DNA from: CAVZBW01 sp963778465 | GTDB taxonomy: Bacteria > Actinomycetota > Acidimicrobiia > Acidimicrobiales > RAAP-2 | Assembly: GCA_963778465.1 (NCBI GenBank) | Contig: CAVZUK010000002.1 | Coordinates: 1,116,001 to 1,180,000, forward strand | Length of the DNA: 64,000 bases | Direction: 5' to 3' | Notes under the pieces: model-generated | Database searches by the model: none | Told to the model about the DNA's origin: nothing | What the model saw: only the letters and a program-made list of their open reading frames with translations | In this document: positions 34,151 to 43,279 of the stretch, piece by piece | How the letters are laid out: every line of letters starts with the position of its first letter | How positions within the stretch are numbered: position 1 is the first letter of the stretch | Translations under genes and position numbers: made by a program

Positions 34151-36069
34151 GTACTCGAAGGTCGGAATCATCGGGGGGAAGAACTGCCCTGCGACAGGAG
34201 CGACCGTCCGATGGGGTCCTGAGTGCGACTCGGCCATCGGGGCCTTCAGTCCGTGGCGGTCTCCAATGGGGAGGCGCGCTCTACGTCATCGGGCTCCTAC
34301 CACTCGCCTTCTGGTCGCAATCGACCGTCGGTGAGGCTCTCTACATCCTCATCCTGAGCATCGTGGCGGTGAGCGTGCAGTTCACCCTGTCGTCCACGGG
34401 AGAGCTGGCGCTCGGGCAGGTTGGTGTTTTCGCTGCGGGAAGCTACATCTCAGGAGTGCTGACGGCTCTTCACGGCTGGAACTTCTGGTGGAGCTTGTTC
34501 CCAGCCGTTGCAGGGGGATGTCTCGTGGGCCTGATCGCCGCAAGCCCAAGCCTCCGTGTCGGGTCATGGTCCTTCGCACTCACCAACCTCTTCATCGCCA
34601 TTGTGGTCGTCGACATCATCTCCCAGCTGACGTCCATCACCGGCGGAATCAATGGCTTGGCTGGCATCCCACGCCCCACCGTCGCGGGGCAAGCGCTGAG
34701 CCAAAACGACCTGTACTGGCTCACTCTCACGGTGTTAGTGGGATTTCTGGTGGTGACTCGACTGCTGTACATCTCATCCTGGGGGTTGGCGTTTAGCGCC
34801 TTTCAACGGAGCACGGTGCTGGCGGACAGCATTGCGATCCCACGACTCAGGGTGAAAGTCATCACCTATGCGTTTGCCTCGGGCATGGCAGCCCTCGCCG
34901 GAGCGATCTTCTCAACGGTCGATGGCTATCTGAGCCCGTCAGCCTTCCCTCTCTCACTGTCGATCTTGATCGTGGCGGCCATCGTGATCGGCGGGCTCGA
35001 GAACTTCCTGGGTCCGATCGTCGGTGTGGCGTTGCTGCAGGTGATCCCCGACGTGACGACGGTCGTCAATCGCTACTCGCTGCTGATCTATGGAGTGCTC
35101 CTGATCGTCGTCATGTTGATCATCCCAGATGGGCTCGTTCCGGCCCTTCTGAATGGGTCGCGCTGGGTCTGGAAGAAGCTGCCCACACAGGTCAGAGCGA
35201 GGTTGAGCCCCGCCTCACCCCGGACGGCGGTAGACGCAGGAGCGGTCCCGGCATGCTCCGAAACCGCCCGAACGTCGGAAAGCGCGGTCGCCCTAGAAGC
35301 ACCCAACCGAGTCGGTCCGATACGCGTCTCCCAGGTCTCCAAGGCCTTTGATGGTGTCCCGGCACTGGAATCCGTGGATTTCACCGCGGGCAACGGACGT
35401 ATTGCAGCGATCATCGGGCCGAACGGCTCGGGAAAGACGACCCTGCTGAACGTGATCTGTGGGTTCCTCAGAGCCGATGGGGGCTCAGTATCCATCGGTG
35501 AGCGGCCGTCTGTTGGCAGTCGGCGCGGGAGTGTCGGTCGGACGTTTCAAACCCCGATGGTGATCGAACGGCGGAGCGTGATGGAAAACGTGATGGCAGG
35601 GGCTTTCGTGTCCCGACATGCCACGTTCGTTGAGTCCGCGCTGCACCTCGGTCGAGCACGGGGTGACCGGAGGCGAGCGAGAGCTCTTGCTGAAGACCTT
35701 CTGTCGTTGGTCGAACTGCAAGAGATGGCGGACCGCAGGGCGGACGGATTGACGCTCGCGCAGCAGCGGCGCCTCGAGATAGCGCGGGCTCTCGCCATGC
35801 GACCTTCGGCCCTGCTCTTGGACGAGCCCTGTGCCGGGCTATCCGGAACGGACGTTGAGCAACTCGCAGAGATCATGGACCGGATCAGAGAAGCCCAATA
35901 CACCGTCGTCCTTGTGGAACACAACGTCGATCTGGTGATGCTGTTGGCCGATGAGATCACGGTACTGGACGCCGGCACTGCGATAGCCACTGGAACGCCT
36001 GCCGAAGTTCGTGAGAATCCGGAAGTGATCGATTCGTATCTCGGCGTGGACTTCGATGCTGAAGATTGA
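34147..36069 (+). CDS. LivM-LivG fusion: permease joined to ATPase
   Basis: A 640-residue protein. Residues about 40-335 are a LivM permease with many hydrophobic helices (SSTGELALGQVGVFAAG, GGINGLAGIPRP, GGLENFLGPIVGV). Residues about 380-640 are a LivG ATPase: Walker A GPNGSGKT near 424, the Q-loop VGRTFQTP near 465, a signature LTLAQQRRLEIARA in place of LSxGQ near 540, Walker B ALLLDEPCAG near 558 and the switch histidine in VLVEHNVD near 595. The two domains are joined by a Ser/Ala/Pro-rich linker with no stop between them. Such fusions occur in some actinobacterial Liv-type systems. It overlaps livH and livF. Confidence 0.9.
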   Translation: MSTRRSESSGGRTALRQERPSDGVLSATRPSGPSVRGGLQWGGALYVIGLLPLAFWSQSTVGEALYILILSIVAVSVQFTLSSTGELALGQVGVFAAGSYISGVLTALHGWNFWWSLFPAVAGGCLVGLIAASPSLRVGSWSFALTNLFIAIVVVDIISQLTSITGGINGLAGIPRPTVAGQALSQNDLYWLTLTVLVGFLVVTRLLYISSWGLAFSAFQRSTVLADSIAIPRLRVKVITYAFASGMAALAGAIFSTVDGYLSPSAFPLSLSILIVAAIVIGGLENFLGPIVGVALLQVIPDVTTVVNRYSLLIYGVLLIVVMLIIPDGLVPALLNGSRWVWKKLPTQVRARLSPASPRTAVDAGAVPACSETARTSESAVALEAPNRVGPIRVSQVSKAFDGVPALESVDFTAGNGRIAAIIGPNGSGKTTLLNVICGFLRADGGSVSIGERPSVGSRRGSVGRTFQTPMVIERRSVMENVMAGAFVSRHATFVESALHLGRARGDRRRARALAEDLLSLVELQEMADRRADGLTLAQQRRLEIARALAMRPSALLLDEPCAGLSGTDVEQLAEIMDRIREAQYTVVLVEHNVDLVMLLADEITVLDAGTAIATGTPAEVRENPEVIDSYLGVDFDAED

Positions 36070-36829
36070 GCAACTGTCGCTTGCGTATGGTGGCATTCCC
36101 GCCCTGTCCGGTGTGTCGATGCAGATGCGCGACGGTGAATTTGTTGCTGTCGTCGGTCGTAACGGCGCGGGCAAATCGTCGTTGCTGAAGGCGATCGCCG
36201 GCTTTGAGGCCCCGCAGCGCGGCCGGATCACCTTTGACGACGTCGACATCACTCGGATCCGGGCGGCGCGTCGTGCCGAGATGGGGATCGGCTACGTGAT
36301 GGACGGCCGACGCGTGTTCCGGACGCTGAGTGTGATCGAGAACCTCCGAGTGGGTGGCTACATTCACCGGAAGGATCGGCGCCGGACCAACACCAGGCTC
36401 GAGCACATATTCGACCTGTTTCCCGTATTGGAACGCAAAGCGAAGATGCCGTCGTCCGCACTGTCCGGTGGCGAACAGCAGATGTTGGTGGTGGGCCAGG
36501 CATTGATGGCGGAGCCGAGGCTCCTCATGTTGGACGAACCTTCCGCTGGATTGGCACCCCGCATCGCGGCCGATCTCATCCGGAAACTCGCGGCTCTTCA
36601 CCGAGAGGGGATGGACGTACTTCTCGTCGAGCAGTTTGTACGGCAGGCCCTGCGCGTTTCATCGCGGGCCTACGTGCTGGACAAGGGTCGGATGGTCATC
36701 GAAGGGATGAGCGAAGCGTTGATTCAAGATCCGACGATCGAAGAGGTCTACATCGGGCGCCTGGCGGTTGGAGCAAGCAGGGGTATCAAGCCCAAAACGG
36801 GCTCGACGAGCGGTGAGGGGATTCATTGA
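36056..36829 (+). CDS. livF: ABC transporter ATPase LivF
   Basis: A 257-residue ATPase of the LivF type. Walker A is VGRNGAGKSS near residue 34, the characteristic GIGYVMDGRRVFRTLSV sits at the Q-loop, the signature is LSGGEQQML near residue 137, Walker B is RLLMLDEPSAGL, and the switch region LLVEQFVRQAL carries Q in place of the usual histidine, as is normal for LivF. It starts 14 bases inside the end of the LivM-LivG gene. Together they form the ATPase pair. Confidence 0.9.
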   Translation: MLKIEQLSLAYGGIPALSGVSMQMRDGEFVAVVGRNGAGKSSLLKAIAGFEAPQRGRITFDDVDITRIRAARRAEMGIGYVMDGRRVFRTLSVIENLRVGGYIHRKDRRRTNTRLEHIFDLFPVLERKAKMPSSALSGGEQQMLVVGQALMAEPRLLMLDEPSAGLAPRIAADLIRKLAALHREGMDVLLVEQFVRQALRVSSRAYVLDKGRMVIEGMSEALIQDPTIEEVYIGRLAVGASRGIKPKTGSTSGEGIH

Positions 36830-37548
36830 CACCACCTTTTGACGACGTGACCGAGATCGACAGGCTCCTCAGGACAACAAAGTCCGTGCGGCGACGCCTC
36901 GACCTGACACGCCCGGTACCGAGGGAAGTCGTTCTCGAATGCATGGAGATTGCGTGCCACGCCCCGAATGCTTCAAACGCCCAAGAGTGGCGCTGGGTCG
37001 TCGTTGACGATCCCGAGCTTCGGAAGAGGGTCGGAGAGCAGTACCGGGCGATAACGGAACCGCCCGTGAGCGAGATGCTCGCGACGAAAGCGAGGAACGA
37101 CGATGAGCGCGGTGCAGCCATCTCGAGCTCGATCTTGTACCTCGCGGAACGAATGTCAGACGTTCCTTGCATCGTGATCCCCTGTTACGACGTGGACGCC
37201 GCAGGGGATCGCTATCGCGCCCTCATGCCTGCGAGCGCCGGCGATAGGGAGGTACAAACCGATCCCTCGATGTCGGCCGCCATGTACGCATCGATCTATC
37301 CCGCAGTGTGGAGTTTCCAATTGGCGCTACACAGCCGAGGGCTCGGTTCCGTCCTGACCACGGCGCACCAAGCCGATCAGGAGACGATGGCAACCATATT
37401 GGGGATTCCGTCGTCGTGGGAGCAGACGTGTCTGTTGCCTGTTGCCTACACGACGGGACCTCCGTTCAACCGGTCACCCCGCCGGCCCGTCGAGGACGTC
37501 GTGATTTGGAACAGGGGATGGAGCAACCGAGAAGCGGAGAGGAACTAG
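36826..37548 (+). CDS. Nitroreductase family protein
   Basis: A 240-residue flavoprotein-like protein. The N-terminal KSVRRRLDLTRPVP gives the FMN-phosphate arginine cluster; then come CHAPNASNAQEWRW near residue 43 (FMN-binding) and SMSAAMYASIYPAVWSFQLALHSRGLGS near residues 150-177 (listed in two parts in the family). The TTG at 36826 overlaps the livF stop (TTGA). Members reduce nitro groups, quinones or enones, or act as dehydrogenases. In this operon it may reduce or dehydrogenate the imported compound. Confidence 0.82.
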   Translation: MTPPFDDVTEIDRLLRTTKSVRRRLDLTRPVPREVVLECMEIACHAPNASNAQEWRWVVVDDPELRKRVGEQYRAITEPPVSEMLATKARNDDERGAAISSSILYLAERMSDVPCIVIPCYDVDAAGDRYRALMPASAGDREVQTDPSMSAAMYASIYPAVWSFQLALHSRGLGSVLTTAHQADQETMATILGIPSSWEQTCLLPVAYTTGPPFNRSPRRPVEDVVIWNRGWSNREAERN

Positions 37549-37552
37549 CGCG

Positions 37553-38767
37553 ATGACCGGAATAACAGAAGACGGCTTTCGATTCTTCGATGCCGAACGG
37601 CACTTTTCCGAACCCGATGATTGTTGGACCCGCCATCTGGAGTCGCGGTTTGCAGACCGTGCTGTCCACGTCAGGCGAGAGCTCGACGGGAAAGGTACGT
37701 GGTTCTTCGGAAATCAGCCGCTGACGCGAGCTCGCGAAGCGACCGTCGACATGATGATTCCTGGTTCCTATGGACTGTTGGCACGGGGTGCCGATGAGAA
37801 GGATGCGAGCGAAGGTTCTGCGATCGATGCGTTCCTACCGGAATTCACCAACGTCGAGACCTTCCTTGGCGTCATGGACGAGCAGAACGTCGAGGCGGCG
37901 CTGGTGATGGGCGGGGAAACCCTAAATGTTCCCTACGATCTGCGCCACGACGTGGACGCGGCGCACGCAAACGTGCGGGCCTACAACCGTTGGATCGAGG
38001 AAGACTGGGGGTTCGCGCGTGAGAATCGGGTGTTCGGCGTTCCCCTGATGCTCCTCTTCGACGCCGCTCAGGGTGTAGCGGAGCTGCGGAGGGTGCTGGA
38101 TGCTGGAGCTCGAGCAGTCCTTCTCAATGTCGGGCCGGTGTTGGGAAAGTCGCCCGCCGACAGGGCGTTCGATCAGTTTTGGTCGCTGGTGAACGAAGCA
38201 GCCGTGCCCGTCGTGTTCCACATCGACTACTTCGGCTATCACGATTTCTTCTCCTCTGCTTGGGGCGAAGTCTCCGAACCAACATCAGTGGCCGAGATAA
38301 ATGCATTCCAATGGCTGACGTGCGCTGGAATGCGTCCGATGATGGATATGGTCGCGAGTCTTGTGCTGCACAACCTGTTCGGACGTTATCCGAACGTCAA
38401 CGTCATCAGCGTATCCAACGGCTCTGCTTGGATTCGGGATCTCCAGCGACTCGACCCGTTTTGCGACGCGGGATTCCCTTGGGGGCAGGAGGCGTCGACG
38501 TGGTGGCCGGGCGGGCGCTTGGATGGACGCCCCTCGGAGATCATCGCGGACCATCTCTACGTGGCTCCGTTCGTGTGGGATTCGATGGAAGAGGTGTGCG
38601 AATACGTGAATCCGGGCCGGATCGTGATGGCAAGCGATTATCCGCACCCCGACGGATTTGCTGACGCACGGGACTACTGCGTCCTCGTGGAGCGTCTTTC
38701 TTCCGGCGATAGACGGAAGATCATGAGAGACAATCTGCGCCAGCTGATACTTCGGGACGGATACTAG
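37553..38767 (+). CDS. Amidohydrolase family protein, operon copy 2
   Basis: A 404-residue amidohydrolase-2 protein, a paralogue of the first gene of the operon, with the same landmarks: DAERHFSEPDDCWTRHLE, VFHIDYFGYHDFF, LVLHNLFGRYPNVNV and MASDYPHPDGFADARDY. It starts four bases after the nitroreductase. Having two related hydrolases at the two ends of one transporter operon suggests sequential or alternative steps on related substrates. Confidence 0.85.
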   Translation: MTGITEDGFRFFDAERHFSEPDDCWTRHLESRFADRAVHVRRELDGKGTWFFGNQPLTRAREATVDMMIPGSYGLLARGADEKDASEGSAIDAFLPEFTNVETFLGVMDEQNVEAALVMGGETLNVPYDLRHDVDAAHANVRAYNRWIEEDWGFARENRVFGVPLMLLFDAAQGVAELRRVLDAGARAVLLNVGPVLGKSPADRAFDQFWSLVNEAAVPVVFHIDYFGYHDFFSSAWGEVSEPTSVAEINAFQWLTCAGMRPMMDMVASLVLHNLFGRYPNVNVISVSNGSAWIRDLQRLDPFCDAGFPWGQEASTWWPGGRLDGRPSEIIADHLYVAPFVWDSMEEVCEYVNPGRIVMASDYPHPDGFADARDYCVLVERLSSGDRRKIMRDNLRQLILRDGY

Positions 38768-39164
38768 AAGCCCAGTTCAAGAGATCAGCTCTTCGGTGTG
38801 GTTGGAAAACAGACCGGGTTTAGATGAGAGGCCTTCGCAGCCCGATTTCGGGCTCTGACCGCCGTGCTTCGGGGGCTGTTGCGTTCAGGCCGGGGGTACG
38901 GCCATGCGAGTTTGGGCCTGAGGTATCGCCCTGGCCCTCAGCTTCGGTCAGTCCTCTGACCCCTCGGGCGGGGCTTGCGCCTCGGGTAACCGGACCCTCG
39001 GTCGGACCATGCCGAGCATGTATCACGGAGCTGACGGGTAGAGCATCTCGCTCGGCTCCTCGGCCGGGGGCGGCGGGTTTCCCTCGTTCGAGTATGGGGT
39101 GGACCCGCGCCTCCTCCGCACACCCCGTTCAAATCCGAAGAACCATCAAAGCGGCACGCGGAAC
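38768..39164. other. GC-rich intergenic, hairpin-rich, no gene recognised
   Basis: About 0.4 kb at the right edge of the lower-GC zone. A perfect hairpin AGCCCG-ATTT-CGGGCT at 38839-38854 may help end the upstream operon but lacks a T-run. Further GC-rich self-complementary blocks follow, and a T-loop-like GTTCAAATCC at 39127-39136 does not form a tRNA. Apparent frames have no ribosome site. Confidence 0.4.
38839..38854 (+). terminator. Possible terminator hairpin without T-run
   Basis: Six-base stem AGCCCG/CGGGCT with an ATTT loop, 72 bases after the last gene of the amidohydrolase operon. No poly-T follows, so intrinsic termination is uncertain. Confidence 0.35.
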
Positions 39165-39527
39165 CTAGAAGATCCACTCCGGCGTATCCGAGGATGGCAA
39201 TGCGTTCGCGTAATAGAACTCGAACCCGGCAATGCCTGCGTAGTACTCGTCGGCTTGACTGTCGCCGATGTGGATCTGCCGTGTGCAGGAGAATGGGGCC
39301 GTCGCCTCAGCGAGTCGATGCTTGAGGGATACAAAATCAACACCGATCCCGGCCGATTGCCAGAGCAGGCGCTGTTCAGGCAAAGTCCGGTCAGAAGCAC
39401 TACCGATGAGGCCTCCGCGCTCTTTGACTGTCATCACGAAGGACAGCGCCACGGGGCCGGGCGGGCTGCCGATTTCCATCGTGCCGTCGATGTCGAAGCT
39501 CACAAGGACCAGCTCTCGAGGGCTCAT
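39165..39527 (-). CDS. HAD-like hydrolase fold protein, 120 aa
   Basis: A short 120-residue HAD-type protein. Motif I is FDIDGTME near residue 12 (D-x-D), a SASDRT stretch near residue 45 resembles motif II, and IHIGDSQADEYYA near residue 92 gives the motif IV acidic pair. It has no cap domain, so it is near the minimal HAD size. ATG at 39527 with GGAGAGCG upstream. Probable phosphatase of unknown substrate. Confidence 0.65.
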   Translation of the reverse strand: MSPRELVLVSFDIDGTMEIGSPPGPVALSFVMTVKERGGLIGSASDRTLPEQRLLWQSAGIGVDFVSLKHRLAEATAPFSCTRQIHIGDSQADEYYAGIAGFEFYYANALPSSDTPEWIF

Positions 39528-39588
39528 GTCCGCTCTCCGACTTCGCTCTCCACACCCGTGGCATCGAGGCCCGGCCAACGCGACGTGG

Positions 39589-41277
39589 TCAGCTCGTCTT
39601 TTTCAGTGTGTAGGTCCCCGTGGCCTTGAGGGGTTGCACCTCGGTGAACTGCGCCGTGGGTCCGCTCGTGCCGCCGGCCAGGTTCATGCCCGACCCGAGA
39701 GCCACGATTGTGTTGGAGGAGCCATTGATGTTGACCCCTCCGCTACCCGAGGCCGTGCCCTGCTGGTAGGTGGCCTGACCCGACCTGGCGACGCAGAAGA
39801 CCCCCAAGATGGTGCTCGGAGGAAGGACCTTGGTGGTGCCCGTGAACAGGTAGGCGGTGTCCCCCTTGGGGCAGCCGTTCACGCTCAGCGCGGCGGTGGC
39901 CGAGTTGCCGGTCCCGGCTTCGTTCGAGGTGACCTTGCCCGTGGTGTTGAGCTGAGGTCCGGATGCCACACCGGTGACGCCCACCGAGAAGGTGCACGAG
40001 GCGCCCGGGATCAAGGTCGCTCCCGAGAGGCTGATGACCGAGGAGGCGGGTACCGCCGTGATGGTGCCACGCCCGCACGTTCCGACCACGGGGTTGCCCG
40101 GCGTGTCCACCACGAGCCCGCTCGGAAGGTTGTCCGTGAAGCCCACCCCGGTCAGGCTGCTGCCCGGATTGGGATTGGTGACGGTGAAGCTCACCAAGGT
40201 CTGGCCGCCCAAGGGGATGCTCTCGGCGAAGAAAGACTTGGAGATGGTGGGAGCCTGGAGAGGGCTGGCCACGGTTGAGGTGAAGCTGCCCGTCGTCTGG
40301 TCGCCGGTCACGGTGTCCGTTACCGTCACCGCTCCGGTGAAGGTACCCCCGTCGCTGAAGGTATGGACGGACCCGATCGAGAAGTTCCCGTCGGCATCGG
40401 GTCCCGTCACGGTGCCGACCGAGGTCGTCCCGTCTCCCCAGGAAATGGCCGCCGTGAAGTCGGTGGCCACCGGAGCAGGTGCGTTGGTCGCCCAGTAGCG
40501 GGCGATGGTGAAGCTGGCCGGATCGAGGGATGCCGCCGTTCCCGACTGCGCCGAAATCGAGCTGCCGGTCACGATCGGCGCCGAGTTGGTGAGGGTATCT
40601 GTCAGGGCCACAGGCGGAAGAGCGATCCCGATAGAACCCGTCGTCAGCCCAAATGCGATGGGATGGTCGGCGTTGATCGATCCATCGTTGGTCAGCGTCA
40701 CCGGGTCTCCGGAGCCGACTACAAGTCCTGCGGCGGCCCCGGTGGCCGTAATGGTTCCGTCGTTGGTGATCGAGGTGGGTCCGGGAGAGTCGGTTTGGCC
40801 GATGCCGGTCGGCCCATTCCCCGGAGGACCGATTGCGGTGACCGTGGAGCCCGCCGGAAAGGTCTCGGTCAAACCGCCACCCGTCGAGAAGTCGGCCTGG
40901 GTCCATCCCGGAGGAACCTTCTGACGCAGGGCGTAGGAGTTGTCCGCGCTGAGGTTCGAGGAGAGAGTGAAGCCTCCGCTCGAGTCGGTGGTGGTCGAGT
41001 CCACGACTTGGGGATTTCCGCCGGAGACGTCGCGGATCACCTCGAGCTCGACGTGTTGGAGGGGGGAGGGGGCGGTCTCGTCGTCGTCGACGGCGCCCTG
41101 GAACAGCACCGGCATCTGCGCAGGGGTCGAGTCGTGGCCGAGCGTGATGGAGACCGGGTCTCCGGTGTCTGCCCCTGCCGGGCCGGCGAACGGTAGAGCT
41201 CCGGCGGTGCCGAGGAGACCCCCAGCCAGCGCCGTGAGCCCCACCACGACGGACAGACGTATCTGGAATCGTCCCAC
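39589..41277 (-). CDS. Secreted DUF11-type repeat protein
   Basis: A 562-residue exported protein. The signal peptide is about residues 1-37 (hydrophobic VVVGLTALAGGLLGTAGAL, cleavage near AGA). The mature protein is low in charge and rich in Thr, Ser, Gly and Val. Residues about 245-320 resemble a PKD-like fold (ISWGDGTTS, VHTFSDGG), and residues about 335-445 resemble a DUF11 repeat (VSFTVTNPNPGSSLTGV, FTDNLPSGL, CTFSVGVTG). No wall-sorting signal or C-terminal anchor is seen. GTG at 41277 follows GAGAGGAGG. Likely a surface or extracellular structural protein. Confidence 0.78.
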   Translation of the reverse strand: MGRFQIRLSVVVGLTALAGGLLGTAGALPFAGPAGADTGDPVSITLGHDSTPAQMPVLFQGAVDDDETAPSPLQHVELEVIRDVSGGNPQVVDSTTTDSSGGFTLSSNLSADNSYALRQKVPPGWTQADFSTGGGLTETFPAGSTVTAIGPPGNGPTGIGQTDSPGPTSITNDGTITATGAAAGLVVGSGDPVTLTNDGSINADHPIAFGLTTGSIGIALPPVALTDTLTNSAPIVTGSSISAQSGTAASLDPASFTIARYWATNAPAPVATDFTAAISWGDGTTSVGTVTGPDADGNFSIGSVHTFSDGGTFTGAVTVTDTVTGDQTTGSFTSTVASPLQAPTISKSFFAESIPLGGQTLVSFTVTNPNPGSSLTGVGFTDNLPSGLVVDTPGNPVVGTCGRGTITAVPASSVISLSGATLIPGASCTFSVGVTGVASGPQLNTTGKVTSNEAGTGNSATAALSVNGCPKGDTAYLFTGTTKVLPPSTILGVFCVARSGQATYQQGTASGSGGVNINGSSNTIVALGSGMNLAGGTSGPTAQFTEVQPLKATGTYTLKKTS

Positions 41278-41384
41278 CGTGTCCTCCTCTCCCCCTGAGG
41301 CGGTGAATCCGCCGGAGTCGGGAACCGGGCCCGGGCTACCCCGTAGTCATTTGTCGGCAGGCTGCGCTCTCCCACAGAGACTAT

Positions 41385-42581
41385 TCATTGCTTGCTGCAC
41401 ACAACAAGCGCGACGGAGCCGCGGCAGCGGGATCCAGGCTCTCGTCGCCGTCCCCGGACGGTCATGCGCCACGGACACCCGACGATGCCGCCCCGATAGC
41501 GGGTTCCGAGGGTGGTCCACACAACCTTGGGGGGCAGGGTGGTGCGACCGGGACGCCAGCCGATGTAGTACGAGCCAGTCGACCTCTCGGATTGCTTCGA
41601 TTCACGGGGCCGAGCGGCCGGCGATGATCCCCGGTGCCGCCGGATCGGTCGGCCTACCGGACGACGAAGCGTCTCGGCACCCAGGTCTGGCTCTCGATCG
41701 GCGGTCGCGCGTACAGCGCGCTCTTGTCGCGGCGGCAGTTGCACCGCTTGGTGGGGCACCGCCTCGTAGGGCACGACCTCCAAGAGGTGGCTGATGACGT
41801 TGAGCCGGGCGGCCCGCTTGTCGTCGGCATCGACGACGTACCACGGTGCCTCCTTGATGTCCGTGTAGGCGAACATCTCGTCCTTGGCCTCGGCGAAATC
41901 GACCCAGCGGGCCCGAGCCTCGAGGTCCATGGGGCTGAGCTTCCATCGCTTGCCCGGGTTGTGCATGCGCTCGTTGAAGCGGCGCTCCTGCTCCTCGTCG
42001 CTCAGGGACAGCCAGTACTTGACCAAGACGATCCCGGAGCGCACGAGTGCGCGTTCGAGTTGCGGGCACGTTCGGAAGAAGTCGGCGTGTTCCTCCTCCG
42101 TGCAAAACTCCATCACCCGCTCGATGCCGGCGCGGTTGTACCAACTGCGGTCGAAGAGGACCATCTCGCCGGCGGAGGGCAGGTGGGAGATGTAGCGCTG
42201 GAAGTACCACTGGCCACGCTCGCGCTCGGTGGGGGTGCCGAGGGCGACGATGCGGCAGTGGCGGGCGTTGAGGCGCTCGGTGATGCGCTTGATGGTGCCG
42301 CCCTTTCCGGCGGTGTCCCGGCCCTCGAAGATGACCACGACACGCAGTCCCATGTGGACGATCCACTCCTGCATCCGCACGAGCTCCGTCTGCAGTCGGA
42401 TCAGGTGCTTCTCGTAGTCCTTCTTCGAGATGACCTGTGCATGGCCGTCGGCGTCGACCTTCCCCGGTACCGTGACGGGCCCCGCGGAGGTCGACGTCTC
42501 GTCGGAAGCCGATCCCCGGGCGTCGCTCAGGCCGATGGTGTCGTCCACAATCCCAGCGAGCCTATCCCCGGGGGGGATCAC
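41385..42581 (-). CDS. ppk2: Polyphosphate kinase 2 family protein, C-terminal frameshift
   Basis: A PPK2-type kinase, which uses polyphosphate to phosphorylate nucleotides. Walker A is FEGRDTAGKGG near residue 85, then WYFQRYISHLP, the lid and Walker B region FDRSWYNRAG near residue 145 and MDLEARARWVDF near residue 235. As read, the frame runs 398 residues, but after LPPRQ (about residue 286) it stops resembling the family. Shifting the frame by one base near 41721-41726 gives RPPIESQTWVPRRF and a stop at 41654, the normal PPK2 ending. The gene is therefore frameshifted, by mutation or by sequence error. GTG start at 42581. Confidence 0.85.
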   Translation of the reverse strand: MIPPGDRLAGIVDDTIGLSDARGSASDETSTSAGPVTVPGKVDADGHAQVISKKDYEKHLIRLQTELVRMQEWIVHMGLRVVVIFEGRDTAGKGGTIKRITERLNARHCRIVALGTPTERERGQWYFQRYISHLPSAGEMVLFDRSWYNRAGIERVMEFCTEEEHADFFRTCPQLERALVRSGIVLVKYWLSLSDEEQERRFNERMHNPGKRWKLSPMDLEARARWVDFAEAKDEMFAYTDIKEAPWYVVDADDKRAARLNVISHLLEVVPYEAVPHQAVQLPPRQERAVRATADREPDLGAETLRRPVGRPIRRHRGSSPAARPRESKQSERSTGSYYIGWRPGRTTLPPKVVWTTLGTRYRGGIVGCPWRMTVRGRRREPGSRCRGSVALVVCSKQ

Positions 42582-42626
42582 TGCCTCCGTGTCGGTCGCC
42601 GGGGCGGCCGCGCCAACGAGCCCCCT

Positions 42627-43049
42627 TCAGCGGGCGAAGCGCCCCACCAGGGAGGAGGCCGTGGTGACGCCCAGGAGCAGCGCCACGACCAGCACTCCGA
42701 AGTCGAGGAGGAGGTGTGACGGCGTCAGGATCAGGAGGCCGCGAAGGGCGTCGACCTCGTAGCTCAACGGATTGACCTTGGCCAGCACCTGCAACCACCC
42801 CGGCATGATGCTCACGGGGTAGAGGGCGCTCGAGGCGAAGAACAACGGCATCGTGATGGCCTGACCGATCCCCATCATCCGGTCCCGTGCAAGGACGAGA
42901 CCGGCCACCGTCATCGAGAGGCACGAGAAGAAGCCGGCTCCGAGCAGCACCACCACGAACGACCCCAAGATCCGCAGTGGGTTCGTCGTGAGGGCCACCC
43001 CGAGGATCGCCGAGAGCACCAGGACGACGACCGCCGCGACCGCCGACAC
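42627..43049 (-). pseudogene. ABC-2 type permease, N-terminally truncated
   Basis: The 140 residues visible match only the C-terminal half of ABC-2/NodJ-type exporter permeases: hydrophobic helices, the MTVAGLVLARDRMMGIGQAITMP region in two parts, FFASSALYPVSIMPGWLQ and NPLSYEVDALRG. A normal permease is about 250 residues. The upstream DNA in all minus-strand frames lacks the N-terminal helices, and no ATPase partner is adjacent. It is most likely a decayed gene. Confidence 0.65.
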
Positions 43050-43279
43050 CCTCGCCCTGTCGGGGGCCGTCCTCGGGACGGCGGCCGCCTACGTCGCGAC
43101 CGCTCCGCTGCGTGATGGCTGTCCGTCAGAAGGGTTACCCGAGGGACGGCTCTGCCAATTGGGCGTGAAGCTTCTCGCACCGCGCTTGTCCCCGTCGACC
43201 CCGAGGCGTATACGTGCCTCAGGGGGTCGACGGAGAGGCGGCGCCGGGGCGGTGGCGTCGGAGCCCGGGAGGAGGGCCC

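Noticed and set aside
39061..39075. A GCCGGGGGCG match to the tRNA-Arg 3' end as a distal att site
   Set aside because: Only ten GC-rich bases match and chance similarity is likely; the 21615-21629 copy is longer and exact.
39127..39136. T-loop-like GTTCAAATCC suggesting a tRNA
   Set aside because: No matching acceptor, D or anticodon arms could be formed around it.
38824..39168. A 114-codon plus-strand frame
   Set aside because: No ribosome site, unnatural low-complexity composition and no domain; better explained as non-coding hairpin-rich sequence.
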